Assembly: GCF_001428505.1 (NCBI RefSeq)
Contig: NZ_LMHU01000005.1
Span: 62,001 to 126,000 of the forward strand
Direction: 5' to 3'
DNA from: Terrabacter sp. Root181
GTDB taxonomy: Bacteria > Actinomycetota > Actinomycetes > Actinomycetales > Dermatophilaceae
DNA: 64,000 nucleotides
Made by a program: the position numbers and the translations under genes. Positions 36,957-45,554 of the stretch are shown here, in pieces (position 1 is the first letter of the stretch; each line of letters begins with the position of its first letter). Below the pieces are notes generated by a model. That model did no database searches. It was not told the origin of the DNA and saw only the letters and a program-made list of their open reading frames with translations.

Positions 36957-37748
36957 ATGTCCCAGTCGTACGCGCCGGCGGTCGCCCCGAGCCGGACACC
37001 CGCCACGGGGGCGGAGCCGCGCCAGTACAGCCCGCGGGGAATCCTGGGGGTGTGGGCTGCCGCAGCTCTGCCGATGGCAGGGCTGTCCTGGCTGGTGGCC
37101 CCGGCACTGGCGGGGCGGCTGGACGGCGCGAACGCCTGGCCGCGGGCTCTGCTGGCGTGCCTGACCGTTGGCCTCATCTGGCAGGGCGTGCTGGTGCTGG
37201 TGCTGGTGCGACGCGAGACCGGGACGCTCCGGTGGCACGCGCTTGCCGACGCGCTCTGGCTGCACCGTCCCCGAAGCCCGCGCACCGGTCGCGTCGGTGG
37301 TCGGGTGTGGTGGATCCTGCTCCCGGCGGTGCTCGTCGTCGGTCTCGGGCAGCTCCTTCCTTCGGTGCCTGCCCCTGCTGACCGGGATCTGGGCGCGTTC
37401 ATGCGGTCGACGAACGGACACGACTTCCTGTCCGGGAACTGGCCCTGGTTCGCGGTGATCGTGGTCATGGCCGTGTTCAACACGGTGCTCGGCGAGGAGC
37501 TGCTGTTCCGCGGGTTGCTGCTGCCCCGGATGCGTGGCGTCTTCGGGCGGGCCGACTGGCTGGCGAACGGGGTCCTCTTCGCGCTGTACCACCTGCACAT
37601 GCCGTGGGCGATCCCGAAGGCCCTGCTGGACACGCTGGCGCTGGCCTACCCCACCCGCCGCTACCGCAGCGTCTGGCTCGGAATCATCGTGCACAGCCTC
37701 CAGTCGGTCCTGATCGTCGGCGGATCCCTGGCACTCGTGCTGAAGTGA
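36957..37748 (+). CDS. CPBP-family intramembrane metalloprotease
   Basis: 263 residues from ATG 36957 after a strong AAGGAGG. About seven hydrophobic segments; the CPBP (Abi/Rce1-like) motifs are LGEELLFRG with E180, E181 and R185, and FALYHLHMPW with H212. Family members cleave within membranes, and some process bacteriocins or give immunity. No bacteriocin gene is seen nearby. It lies in an accessory patch. Confidence 0.88.
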   Translation: MSQSYAPAVAPSRTPATGAEPRQYSPRGILGVWAAAALPMAGLSWLVAPALAGRLDGANAWPRALLACLTVGLIWQGVLVLVLVRRETGTLRWHALADALWLHRPRSPRTGRVGGRVWWILLPAVLVVGLGQLLPSVPAPADRDLGAFMRSTNGHDFLSGNWPWFAVIVVMAVFNTVLGEELLFRGLLLPRMRGVFGRADWLANGVLFALYHLHMPWAIPKALLDTLALAYPTRRYRSVWLGIIVHSLQSVLIVGGSLALVLK

Positions 37749-37826
37749 CCAGCCGGTGCCGACGAGACCTCCGGAGGATGCCGTCCGACCGGCGTAGGTG
37801 AAAGCCCATCGTTCAAGGGAGTTGCC

Positions 37827-37920
37827 GTGTCGAACCTCGTCGTGCACTTCGAGATCCATGCGACTGAGCCGCAGGCGCTCATCGACTTCTACGGGCAGTT
37901 GCTCGGGTGGACGTTCACGC
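37827..37920 (+). pseudogene. 5' fragment of a VOC/glyoxalase-family gene
   Basis: A GTG preceded by AAGGGAG starts a frame encoding NLVVHFEIHATEPQALIDFYG then QLLGWTF, the first beta-alpha-beta unit of a VOC protein. After residue about 31 the frame turns into sequence antisense to the next gene, with no VOC features, and runs to a stop at 38081. About three quarters of the expected 120-130 codons are missing, so the gene is cut off at its 3' side. Confidence 0.7.
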
Positions 37921-37927
37921 CGCCGTG

Positions 37928-38431
37928 TCAGGGGAGCGTGACACCGCCCGTGAAGTGCAAGATCTCGCGGACCTGGCGCGGCTCGCGACCGGAGTCCGGC
38001 CCTTGGCACTGGCCGGCGACTCGGTCGCCGGAGATGTGGCGCAGCGCCCCGAACTCCCCTGAGCCCTCGGCGCCGACGTAGGCGCCGGTGCCCGATATGA
38101 CGGTCCAGCGGCCGGCGACGTCGACACTCGCCTTGCAGGTGGTGAAGTCGATCCCGAGCAGGACCTCGCTGGTGATCGTGGCCCTCATCGTGACCTTCCC
38201 GGAGCGGAAGTCCAGCGTCACGACGGCGGTGTCCTGCACGATCGGCTCCGCTGTCATCCAGCCCACTCCGGTGATCGGGCCGTGGGCGACGGCGAGTGAC
38301 GGGCCCTCCACGTTCGAGTTGTAGTGCACGGTCACCCTCTCTGTCCCGTCCGCCGCCTGCGCGGGAGCGGCCGTGCCCGTGAGGGCGACGGAGAGTGCCG
38401 TGATGCCGAGTCCTGCCAGCGTCTTGTTCAT
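37928..38431 (-). CDS. Secreted beta-barrel-like hypothetical protein
   Basis: 167 residues. The N-terminus is a signal peptide with a cleavage site after about residue 27 (GTAAPAQA-A). The mature part is beta-rich (VTVHYNSNVEGPSL, VVTLDFRSGKVTMRATI, WTVISGTGAYVGAEGSGEFG), with the SGTGAY...GSG step typical of allene-oxide-cyclase-like or dirigent-like barrels. The function is unknown. Its stop lies directly against the truncated VOC gene, so it or its flank marks a rearrangement junction. Confidence 0.7.
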   Translation of the reverse strand: MNKTLAGLGITALSVALTGTAAPAQAADGTERVTVHYNSNVEGPSLAVAHGPITGVGWMTAEPIVQDTAVVTLDFRSGKVTMRATITSEVLLGIDFTTCKASVDVAGRWTVISGTGAYVGAEGSGEFGALRHISGDRVAGQCQGPDSGREPRQVREILHFTGGVTLP

Positions 38432-38645
38432 GATGTCCCCAACCCTTCGTCAGACGTGTCTTGGTGGCTCCCTCAGGGAGACCCTCCCCAACGATCGGGC
38501 CGCGGGCGGTCGCGCCGAATCGGCCCACGGGTGTGGGGTGCCGCACCCGGGGTTGAACCTCGCGGCACGAGCCGCAGCCCCAGGGTTGATCGGCCTCCAC
38601 CCTGAAGTTGATGCGCGACGCGCGAACTGGCGGGACGATGGGCAG

Positions 38646-39791
38646 GTGGAGCTCCGAACGAGGCCGAACGGGCTGGACATCGCGATCGCCGCGGCGCTCT
38701 TGATCTTCGCCGCAGCCGAGGTCGCCATGATCCCGGAGATCCGCACTCGCGGGCTGGCCATCGCCGCAGAGCTCCTCATGGCCGCAGTCCTCGTCTGGCG
38801 CCGTGTCCATCCGATGGCCGTATGCGTCGCGCTCGGGATCCTCGGCATCATCGAGGCCGCCGCAGGAGTGCCCCTTCAGGCCCCCATGGTCCCGCTCATG
38901 TCCATGGTGGCGGCCCTCTACGCAGCGGTGTCCTACGGCAGTTTCAGAGTGGCCATCGCTGCGACTGCGACGATCTTCGCCTCGCTTGCGGTCCAGACCT
39001 GGATGGTCGGCGCCTCCCCCGGCAACCTCCTCTTCGGTGCCGTCTTCTGCAGCGTGGCCCTCGCGTTCGGCTGGACGGTCCGGCACCGCACGGAGGAGGC
39101 AGCCCGCCTGCGAGGTGCGGCCGTGCGGCTCGAGGCCGAGCGTGCCCAGGCCCAGCGCGATGCGGCCGCGCAGGAACGGACGCGCATCGCCCACGAGCTG
39201 CACGACGTCATCTCCCACTCGGTGAGTGTCATGGTCGTCCAGGCCGCCGCTGCCGAACGCGTTCTGCAGGCGAGTCCCGATCGGGCGCGTGAGTCGATCA
39301 CGGCCATCCAGACCGTCGGACGCCAGGCACTGACCGAACTGGCCGGACTCCTCGGAGTGCTTCGGGACGGAGACACCACGGTTGGCCTGGTCCCCCAGCC
39401 CGGGGTGGCCGACCTGGGATCGCTGGCCGCGAACGTCGATCGGGCTGGCGTGCAGGTCGACCTCGACGTCGACGCCGCCGGACGCGAGCTGCCGCCCGGT
39501 GTCCAGCTCACCCTCTATCGCCTCGCGCAGGAGGCACTGACCAACGTTCGCAAACACTCCTGCGCGACGCGGGCATCCGTCACAGTCAAGGTCGACCACG
39601 GCGCCGTCGTGGCCGCCGTGGAGGACCCGGGCCCTCGCCGCACCGACGGACTTTCGCATCACGGAGGAGGCAACGGCCTCAACGGAATTCGTGAGCGGGT
39701 CCAGGTCTACGGCGGGGAGACGACCGCTTCCAGGACCGCGGCCGGCGGCTACCGTGTCGAAGCCCGTATCCCCGTCAGCTCCGTGCGATGA
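38646..39791 (+). CDS. NarL-type sensor histidine kinase
   Basis: 381 residues from GTG 38646; the frame is open further up but that part is not kinase-like. Four to five membrane helices (about 15-140) lead into a coiled-coil linker, the HisKA_3 motif ERTRIAHELHDVISHSVSVMVVQ, and an HATPase domain (LYRLAQEALTNVRKHS, then GNGLNGIRERV). The G1 box is weak (VEDPGPRRTDG lacks the DNG form), which may affect nucleotide binding. The stop overlaps the regulator start (ATGA). Confidence 0.9.
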   Translation: MELRTRPNGLDIAIAAALLIFAAAEVAMIPEIRTRGLAIAAELLMAAVLVWRRVHPMAVCVALGILGIIEAAAGVPLQAPMVPLMSMVAALYAAVSYGSFRVAIAATATIFASLAVQTWMVGASPGNLLFGAVFCSVALAFGWTVRHRTEEAARLRGAAVRLEAERAQAQRDAAAQERTRIAHELHDVISHSVSVMVVQAAAAERVLQASPDRARESITAIQTVGRQALTELAGLLGVLRDGDTTVGLVPQPGVADLGSLAANVDRAGVQVDLDVDAAGRELPPGVQLTLYRLAQEALTNVRKHSCATRASVTVKVDHGAVVAAVEDPGPRRTDGLSHHGGGNGLNGIRERVQVYGGETTASRTAAGGYRVEARIPVSSVR

Positions 39792-40474
39792 CCCCTGCGC
39801 CGGGCCCAGCCAGCCCCATTCGGGTCGTCGTCGCCGACGACCAGTCCCTCGTGCGCGCCGGCCTCCGGCTCATCCTCGAAAGCGAGCCGGGAATAGCCGT
39901 CGTCGGTGAGGCCGAAGATGGGGACGAGGCGGTCTCCTCCTGCCTGGAGACGGACCCGGACGTGGTCCTCATGGACATCAGGATGCCTGGGCTCGACGGG
40001 ATCGGGGCGACCCGCCGGCTCTACGACACCGGGGCACGAGCCCGGGTCCTCGTGCTGACGACCTTCGATGCGGACGCCTACGTCTACGCGGCTCTCCGGG
40101 CCGGGGCATCCGGGTTCCTGCTCAAGACGGCTCCCCCCGACCGGCTGGTGGACGCCATCCGGCAGGTTCACGCCGGCGATTCGCTTCTGGCCCCGAGCAT
40201 CACTCGCCGTCTCATCGAGGACTTCGTACACCGTCCCGCACCAGGTGAGGCGTCTCGGGCGATGCTGGCCGCCCTGACCGAGCGCGAGGTCGACGTGCTT
40301 CGACGAATCGCGTGCGGTCTGACCAACCAGCAGATCGCCGCCGACCTCTTCGTCAGCGAGGCGACCGTCAAAACCCACGTCAACCGGATTCGTTCCAAGC
40401 TCCGGGTCCGGGACCGCGCCCAGGCGGTCATCGCGGCCTACGAGTCCGGCCTCGTCCGACCCGGTGCCCACTGA
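39788..40474 (+). CDS. NarL/LuxR-family response regulator
   Basis: 228 residues, overlapping the kinase. The receiver domain has VVVADDQSLVRAGL, phosphoacceptor Asp in VVLMDIRMPGLDG, and LVLTTFD with the lysine in FLLKTAPP. The LuxR helix-turn-helix reads LTEREVDVLRRIACGLTNQQIA with SEATVKTHVNRIRSKL. It is the cognate partner of the upstream kinase. The targets are not identifiable here. Confidence 0.94.
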   Translation: MTPAPGPASPIRVVVADDQSLVRAGLRLILESEPGIAVVGEAEDGDEAVSSCLETDPDVVLMDIRMPGLDGIGATRRLYDTGARARVLVLTTFDADAYVYAALRAGASGFLLKTAPPDRLVDAIRQVHAGDSLLAPSITRRLIEDFVHRPAPGEASRAMLAALTEREVDVLRRIACGLTNQQIAADLFVSEATVKTHVNRIRSKLRVRDRAQAVIAAYESGLVRPGAH

Positions 40475-40842
40475 AACGATCTGCTGAGCCTCGCAGCAAA
40501 CCTGCAGTGCGCAGACATGTCCCGGTTTCGTCGATGTTGATGGAAATGCCCATGGGGCAACGACTCCGGTAGTGCCATTGAGGCACGTACGACGCCACCC
40601 GGACTGGGTGAAGCCGTCTCGCGATCCACACCACATCCGTTACCGCGCGGGGGGACATGGATGGGTTGCATTTCGCCATGACGCACGACGGGCGCGGAGC
40701 CTCGTGAGCGTCCCGCGCGAGAGTCCCCTCTGACCGCCCGGCTTCCGGACGGCACCGTCACCCACGCCTGCAGTCGCTGCGGCGCTGACACCCAACGGCC
40801 CGGCCGGCCAACGACCGGGCGTTCGGCATCGCGTCTGCCTGC
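40475..40842. other. 368-bp gap between convergent gene ends
   Basis: No convincing gene is seen. The bases 40480-40680 are visibly poorer in GC than the neighbours (for example GATGTTGATGGAAATG), and downstream of the sigma fragment no sigma region 4 can be found in any frame. It may be decayed DNA. Confidence 0.5.
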
Positions 40843-41262
40843 TCACCGGTCGAGGCGCATGCGCTGACGCGGGGGCAGTGATCGGATCGCGTCGACGAGC
40901 GCCGGGTCTGGCAGCTGGGACACATCGGCGATGCCTCGTGGTGGCGCGTCCCGCTCCGCCGCGCGGCGATCGAGCCTGCGCCGTCGTAGGGTCCGGCCGA
41001 GCTCACGTCGTGCCTTGCGAAGTACAACGCGACGCACCCACAGGTCGGGGTGGTCGAACTGCGACACCCTCGGCCATTGCCGGTACAGCTCCGCGAACGC
41101 CTCCTGAGCGATCTCCTGCGCGACCTCGTGGTCGGAGACCACGAACCACAGGCTGAGGACGAGCCTGCCGTACGACGCCTCGAACACCGCGCGGAACTCC
41201 TCATCGGTTCCGCGAAGAGGTGACTGAACGCCGAAGGCAGGCAGGCGCGCCACGTTGCTCAT
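40843..41262 (-). pseudogene. Truncated ECF sigma factor gene (region 4 missing)
   Basis: 139 residues. Region 2 is intact: FRAVFEASYGRLVLSLWFVV, EVAQEIAQEAFAELYRQW, then DLWVRRVVLRKARRELGR. The frame then reaches AIRSLPPRQRM, the first turn of region 4, and stops after MRLDR. The helices that recognise the -35 element (about 45 residues) are absent and cannot be found in the next 350 bases. It probably cannot work as a sigma factor unless region 2 alone has a role. Confidence 0.75.
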
Positions 41263-41390
41263 GATCGTCGGCTGCGGGCCGCTAAAGACCGAAATAGCAC
41301 CTCCCGCTATTCACTGCCGCGGGATCGGCGGAACCTTTACCTGACCCCACGCGGGGCGTTTCGGGGTCCGTCCCGGCGTAGTCTGCGGGC

Positions 41391-42398
41391 ATGAAGGCCG
41401 CGGTCAGCGTGCGGTACGGGCCACCCGAGGTCGTGCGCGTCGTGGACGACGAGCCCGCTCCCACGGTCGAGGACGACGACGTCCTCGTGCGGGTGCACGC
41501 GACGACCGTCAACCGGACGGACTGCGGATATCGGGGCGCGTCACCGTTCTTCATCCGCGGCATCTCCGGGCTGCGTCGACCCCGGGTCCGCGTGTGGGGG
41601 ACGGAGTACGCCGGAGTCGTCGAGCGGGTTGGCCGCGAGGTCACCCGGTTCGTGCCGGGTGACCGCGTCTTCGGGTATGCGGAGGGGCGCTTCGGCGCGC
41701 ACGCCGAGGTCGTGGCGGTGTCGGTGACCTCGATGATCGCGCCAGTTCCTGACGGGGTCGACCTGCCGAGCGCCGCCGCGGCGACCGAGGGCGGCCACTA
41801 CGCGCTGTCGGCGATCCGACGTGCCGGCATCGAGCCCGGGCAGCGGGTGCTGGTGCACGGCGCGACCGGCGCGATCGGGTCGGCGGCGGTCCAGCTGCTC
41901 GTCGACCTCGGAGTGCACGTGGTCGCGACGGCGCCGACCGCGTACGTCGACCTGGTCACAGGGCTCGGAGCCGAAGAGGTCCTCGACCACCAGAAGGAGG
42001 ACTTCACCCGTACGGGGCTGGAGATGGATGCCGTCCTCGACCTCGTCGGGAAGAGCACGTTCGGGGCCTGCCGGCGGATCCTGCGACCGGGTGGCGTCTA
42101 CGTGTCCTCCGACCTCGGGCCGTACGCGCAGAACGTCGCGCTCCCCCTCGTGACCAGGCTCGGGCGCGGTCGCCGGGTCGTCTTCCCGTTCCCGATGGAG
42201 ACGCCCGAGGTGATCGACTACCTCCGGGTGCGGCTCGAGAGCGGGGCGTTCCGGCCCGTCCTGGACCGCACGTATCCGCTGGCGCGGATCGTCGAGGCCT
42301 ACCGCTACGTCGAGAGCGGCCAGAAGGTCGGCAACGTCGTCATCCAGCTCGCGGAGGCTGACGGCCACGAGGCGTCATCCGCGCCCGGCAGGGCGTGA
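41391..42398 (+). CDS. NAD(P)-dependent medium-chain dehydrogenase (quinone oxidoreductase-like)
   Basis: 335 residues. Zinc-free MDR pattern: KAAVSVRYGPPEVVRVVDDE, TTVNRTDCGYRG, GTEYAGVVERVGREVTRFVPGDRVFGY, and the coenzyme loop VLVHGATGAIGSAAVQLL. It probably reduces enones or quinones with NADPH. It resembles the protein at 31561 in layout but is not a close copy. It stands alone between the truncated sigma gene and a GTPase gene. Confidence 0.92.
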   Translation: MKAAVSVRYGPPEVVRVVDDEPAPTVEDDDVLVRVHATTVNRTDCGYRGASPFFIRGISGLRRPRVRVWGTEYAGVVERVGREVTRFVPGDRVFGYAEGRFGAHAEVVAVSVTSMIAPVPDGVDLPSAAAATEGGHYALSAIRRAGIEPGQRVLVHGATGAIGSAAVQLLVDLGVHVVATAPTAYVDLVTGLGAEEVLDHQKEDFTRTGLEMDAVLDLVGKSTFGACRRILRPGGVYVSSDLGPYAQNVALPLVTRLGRGRRVVFPFPMETPEVIDYLRVRLESGAFRPVLDRTYPLARIVEAYRYVESGQKVGNVVIQLAEADGHEASSAPGRA

Positions 42399-42438
42399 AC
42401 CGCGCGCCCGGTAGGACGTGAGCCGGTCACGTATGCCT

Positions 42439-43245
42439 TCAGGCGTGGCCGCTCAGCTGGCCCAGGCGGTCGGCGAGGGCGTCGACCATGGCGCCGGCGC
42501 GCTTCTCGGGGAGGGCTGACTTGCGGTCGCCGCCCTGGCTGGAGACCGGGAGCACGTCGATCGACAGCTTCGCGCCGCCGGCGAGGGCGCGCAGGGCGTC
42601 GACCTTGTCGCCGAAGGGCGTGCCGCTGCCGGGCGAGTAGTAGCGGACGGCCTCGTCGACGTCGTCGGGGTAGAGGTCGGTCTTCGTCACGGCGATGATG
42701 AGCCAGATCGGCTTGTGGCGGCGTACGGCCAGCGAGGCGATGCGGTGCGAGGTGATGGTCCAGTCCTCGAGCTCGGCGGCCAGCTGCTCCTCGCGGGTCG
42801 CGGTGGCGACTCCGCTCGTGCCTCCGGCGCGCCGCGGGGTCGCGTGGCCGTTGGCGACGACGTGGATGAGCCCGTCGACGGGCTCATCGTGGAAGACCTC
42901 GTCGAGAGCCGCGAGGCGGGTGGCCGCGTTGTCGCCCGGCACGACGAGGAAGCGGAAGCCGTGCAGCTTGGCGCCCTTGCGGGTCCGGCGCTCCATGACC
43001 GCGGAGCCGACCGCGGCGACGGCCTCGTCGGTGGAGCGGCGGGTCAGCCGGTCGACGAGCTGGCTCTTGCCGACGCCGGTCATGCCGGTCACGGCGACCA
43101 TCGGGTAGCGGTCGCGCAGGAGCCGGCTCAGACGCTCGGGAGCCGAGGCGAGGGCGGTCAGCACACCGGTGGCGACGGTCGCACCCAACGCGGTGCGGCT
43201 CGACGTCGGCAGGATCGTCCTGATCCGGGATGAAGTCTGAGACAC
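42439..43245 (-). CDS. GTPase-domain protein
   Basis: 268 residues. P-loop GMTGVGKSQ with K60; a possible G3 segment at LVVPGDNAATR (no canonical DxxG); a G4-like TKTD in IAVTKTDLYPDD (T for N); and VLPVSSQGG as a possible G5. A hydrophobic stretch ahead of the P-loop (GATVATGVLTALASA) may touch the membrane. The cellular role is unknown. It is divergent from the hybrid kinase gene. Confidence 0.78.
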   Translation of the reverse strand: MSQTSSRIRTILPTSSRTALGATVATGVLTALASAPERLSRLLRDRYPMVAVTGMTGVGKSQLVDRLTRRSTDEAVAAVGSAVMERRTRKGAKLHGFRFLVVPGDNAATRLAALDEVFHDEPVDGLIHVVANGHATPRRAGGTSGVATATREEQLAAELEDWTITSHRIASLAVRRHKPIWLIIAVTKTDLYPDDVDEAVRYYSPGSGTPFGDKVDALRALAGGAKLSIDVLPVSSQGGDRKSALPEKRAGAMVDALADRLGQLSGHA

Positions 43246-43577
43246 GGTGCCTCCTCGGCGTGCTGGTCTGGGGCCAGTTGACCCTAGAGCCTACGTTCCG
43301 TACCCATGCCGGTGGTGTGCCCACCGGTGGGCAACGAACAACACCCCGTCCTGGCGAGAGGACAGGGTGTTGCGTCTCCGACTCTAGCGGGGTGTCCGCT
43401 GAGCGAGGACGGCGAGGGCAACCTCCTCTGCGTCGACTCCGCTTCCCGGAGCGCTGAGCCGCCACGCCTGAGCCGACGCCGACTCCGCGAGGTTGCGACT
43501 TTCTCGACCGCGCGCCGTCCGACGGGAGGAAACTGCAGGTTGGAGCGCATCGAGGCACCAAGGATGGGAAGCCGCGC
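43246..43577. other. 332-bp divergent intergenic region
   Basis: It separates the GTPase and hybrid kinase genes and must hold both promoters; none is clear. It contains the hairpin listed next and no gene or tRNA that I can recognise. Confidence 0.5.
43339..43372. terminator. Hairpin in the GTPase/kinase divergent region
   Basis: CAACACCC/GGGTGTTG and GTCCT/AGGAC form a 13-bp stem with one mismatch and a GGCGAG loop. In a divergent region a terminator is unexpected; it may be a leader structure or mark the end of a lost gene. Confidence 0.5.
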
Positions 43578-45554
43578 ATGGTCAGGTCCGAAGAGGCCCC
43601 GGAGGACAGCATCGCCGTGATGTCGCGGCAGGCGCTCGTGGGGCGTCTCGCGCAGGTCAAGGAGCAGTTCCGGGCCACGAGCGACATCCTCAAGGTGTTG
43701 ACGAGCTCGTCGGGCGACCCCGACAAGGTCTTCGACGCGGTCGTCGAGAACGCCCGGACGCTGCTCAACGCGGCCGTCGCGCAGATCTACCTCGTCAAGG
43801 GCGCGACGTACGTCATCGCGCGCCAGAGCGGCATGTCGGAGGAACACCGCCGACTCCTCGAGCAACACCCCATCAAGCGCGACCGCGGCACCCTCGTCGG
43901 CCGTGTGACCATCGACCGCCAGATCCACCACATCACCGACGCCGTCGCCGACCCGGACTACAACCGGTCCGACCTCCAACGGATGGCCGGCTTCCGGTCG
44001 ATGATCGGCGCGCCGCTCATCGTGGGAGACGAGGTGGTGGGCGCGCTCAACGTGATGCGCAACCGGGTGGCTCCCTTCGACGACGTCGACGAACGCGTGC
44101 TCGCGACGTTCGCCGAACAGGCGGCGCTCGCGCTACGCCACGTCGACCTGTTCGCTGCGCTCGAGAGCAGGTCCGCCGCGCTCGAGAGCAGGTCGGCCGA
44201 GCTGGCACGAAAGGTCGAGCAGCTGGAGGGTCTCGCCGACGTCGGTGCCGCGATCAGCTCGACGCTCGTGCCGGACGAGATGCTCGCCACGATCGTGTCG
44301 CACGCCGTCGAGCTGTCCGGCACCGACGGCGGTTCGCTGATGGAGTACGACGAGGCGACCGGGCTCTTCCGGGTGCGCACCGTGTATGGCACGAGCGACG
44401 ACACGGTCGCCGCCCTTCGGGCCGCGGAGATCCACATCGACCGGACGTGGGTCGGCAAGGCGGCTCGGACCCGCCGGGTCCTGCAGATTCCCGACCTGGA
44501 CGAGGCCCGGCTCGACGACCACCTGGGCGTCCTGCACGCGGCCGGCTGGAAGTCGCTCGTCGCCGTCCCGCTCGCCAGCCCTGACCGGGTCGTCGGCGTC
44601 CTGGTCGTCCGGCGAAAGAGGACCGGTTCCTTCAGTGGTGAGACGTGCGACCTTCTCGACACGTTCGCCAGCCAGTCGGCGGTGGCACTGACGAACGCCC
44701 GCCTCTACCAGCAGCTCGAGCTGCAGAGCGCCGACCTGGCCGAGGCGAGCAGGCACAAGTCCGAGTTCCTCGCGAGCATGTCGCACGAGCTGCGCACCCC
44801 GCTCAACGCCGTGATCGGCTTCTCCGAGGTGCTCCTCGAGCGGATGTTCGGTGACCTCAACGAGCGGCAGGAGGACTACCTCAAGGACATCCATGCGGCC
44901 GGCCGCCACCTGCTCGCGCTGCTCGGCGACATCCTCGACCTGTCGAAGATCGAGGCGGGGCGGATGGAGCTCGACCTCACCACGTTCCTGGTGGACGACG
45001 TCATCGGCCAGGCCCTCTCGCTGGTGCGCGAGCGGGCGGCACTGCACGGCATCGAGCTCACGCTCGAAGCCCAGGAGAGCCTCGGGCTCGTCACCGCCGA
45101 CGAGCTGCGCCTCAAGCAGGTGCTGCTCAACCTGCTCAGCAACGCCGTCAAGTTCACGCCGGACGGGGGCACCGTCGAGGTGCACGCGCGGCGCGACGCA
45201 GGCGACCTCGTCGTGACGGTCACCGACACGGGCATCGGCATCGCGCCCGCGGACCAGGAGCGCATCTTCGACTCGTTCCAGCAGGGTGAGCGGTCGGCGT
45301 CGTCGAGCGAGGGCACGGGGCTACGGTGGCGCGATGTGGGTGCGGAGCGTGCTGGGGGAAGGCAGCACGTTCGGCCTCAGGATCCCTCAGGCGGCGGTGA
45401 CCGCGAAGGCGCGAGACGAGCAGTGGCCGGCCGACGACCTGTCGAGCGCCGGACCGACCGTCGTGGTCATCGAGGACGACCCGAGGTCGGCCGAGCTCGT
45501 CGCGCTGCACCTTCGGGCCGCCGGACTGAACCCGGTGACCGTCGGCACCGGTGA
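43578..45554 (+). CDS. Hybrid sensor histidine kinase, N-terminal part (GAF-GAF-HisKA-HATPase), frameshifted
   Basis: Real coding runs to about 45323. GAF 1 lies at about residues 45-185 and GAF 2 at about 222-380, joined by a linker with a duplicated heptad. HisKA has H403 in SMSHELRTPLNAVIGF; the HATPase has an N box LLNLLSNAVKFTPDGG and G1 VTDTGIGIAP. After EGTGL the G2 box is missing and the frame shifts: the expected continuation HGG-MWVRSVLGEGSTFGL is in another frame. The remaining 77 codons to 45554 are junk. No membrane helix is present, so it senses a cytoplasmic signal, and ATP-lid function is probably lost. Confidence 0.88.
   Translation: MVRSEEAPEDSIAVMSRQALVGRLAQVKEQFRATSDILKVLTSSSGDPDKVFDAVVENARTLLNAAVAQIYLVKGATYVIARQSGMSEEHRRLLEQHPIKRDRGTLVGRVTIDRQIHHITDAVADPDYNRSDLQRMAGFRSMIGAPLIVGDEVVGALNVMRNRVAPFDDVDERVLATFAEQAALALRHVDLFAALESRSAALESRSAELARKVEQLEGLADVGAAISSTLVPDEMLATIVSHAVELSGTDGGSLMEYDEATGLFRVRTVYGTSDDTVAALRAAEIHIDRTWVGKAARTRRVLQIPDLDEARLDDHLGVLHAAGWKSLVAVPLASPDRVVGVLVVRRKRTGSFSGETCDLLDTFASQSAVALTNARLYQQLELQSADLAEASRHKSEFLASMSHELRTPLNAVIGFSEVLLERMFGDLNERQEDYLKDIHAAGRHLLALLGDILDLSKIEAGRMELDLTTFLVDDVIGQALSLVRERAALHGIELTLEAQESLGLVTADELRLKQVLLNLLSNAVKFTPDGGTVEVHARRDAGDLVVTVTDTGIGIAPADQERIFDSFQQGERSASSSEGTGLRWRDVGAERAGGRQHVRPQDPSGGGDREGARRAVAGRRPVERRTDRRGHRGRPEVGRARRAAPSGRRTEPGDRRHR
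44157..44198 (+). repeat. Tandem 21-bp duplication in the GAF-GAF linker
   Basis: Two copies of a 21-bp unit starting GCGCTCGAGAGCAGGTC differ at one or two bases and encode ALESRSA twice: exactly one heptad of the signalling helix, so the coiled-coil phase is kept. Confidence 0.8.

Noticed and set aside
43339-43577. Possible tRNA or small RNA in the GTPase/kinase spacer
   Set aside because: Only a simple hairpin is present; no acceptor stem, anticodon arm or TTCRA arm could be arranged.
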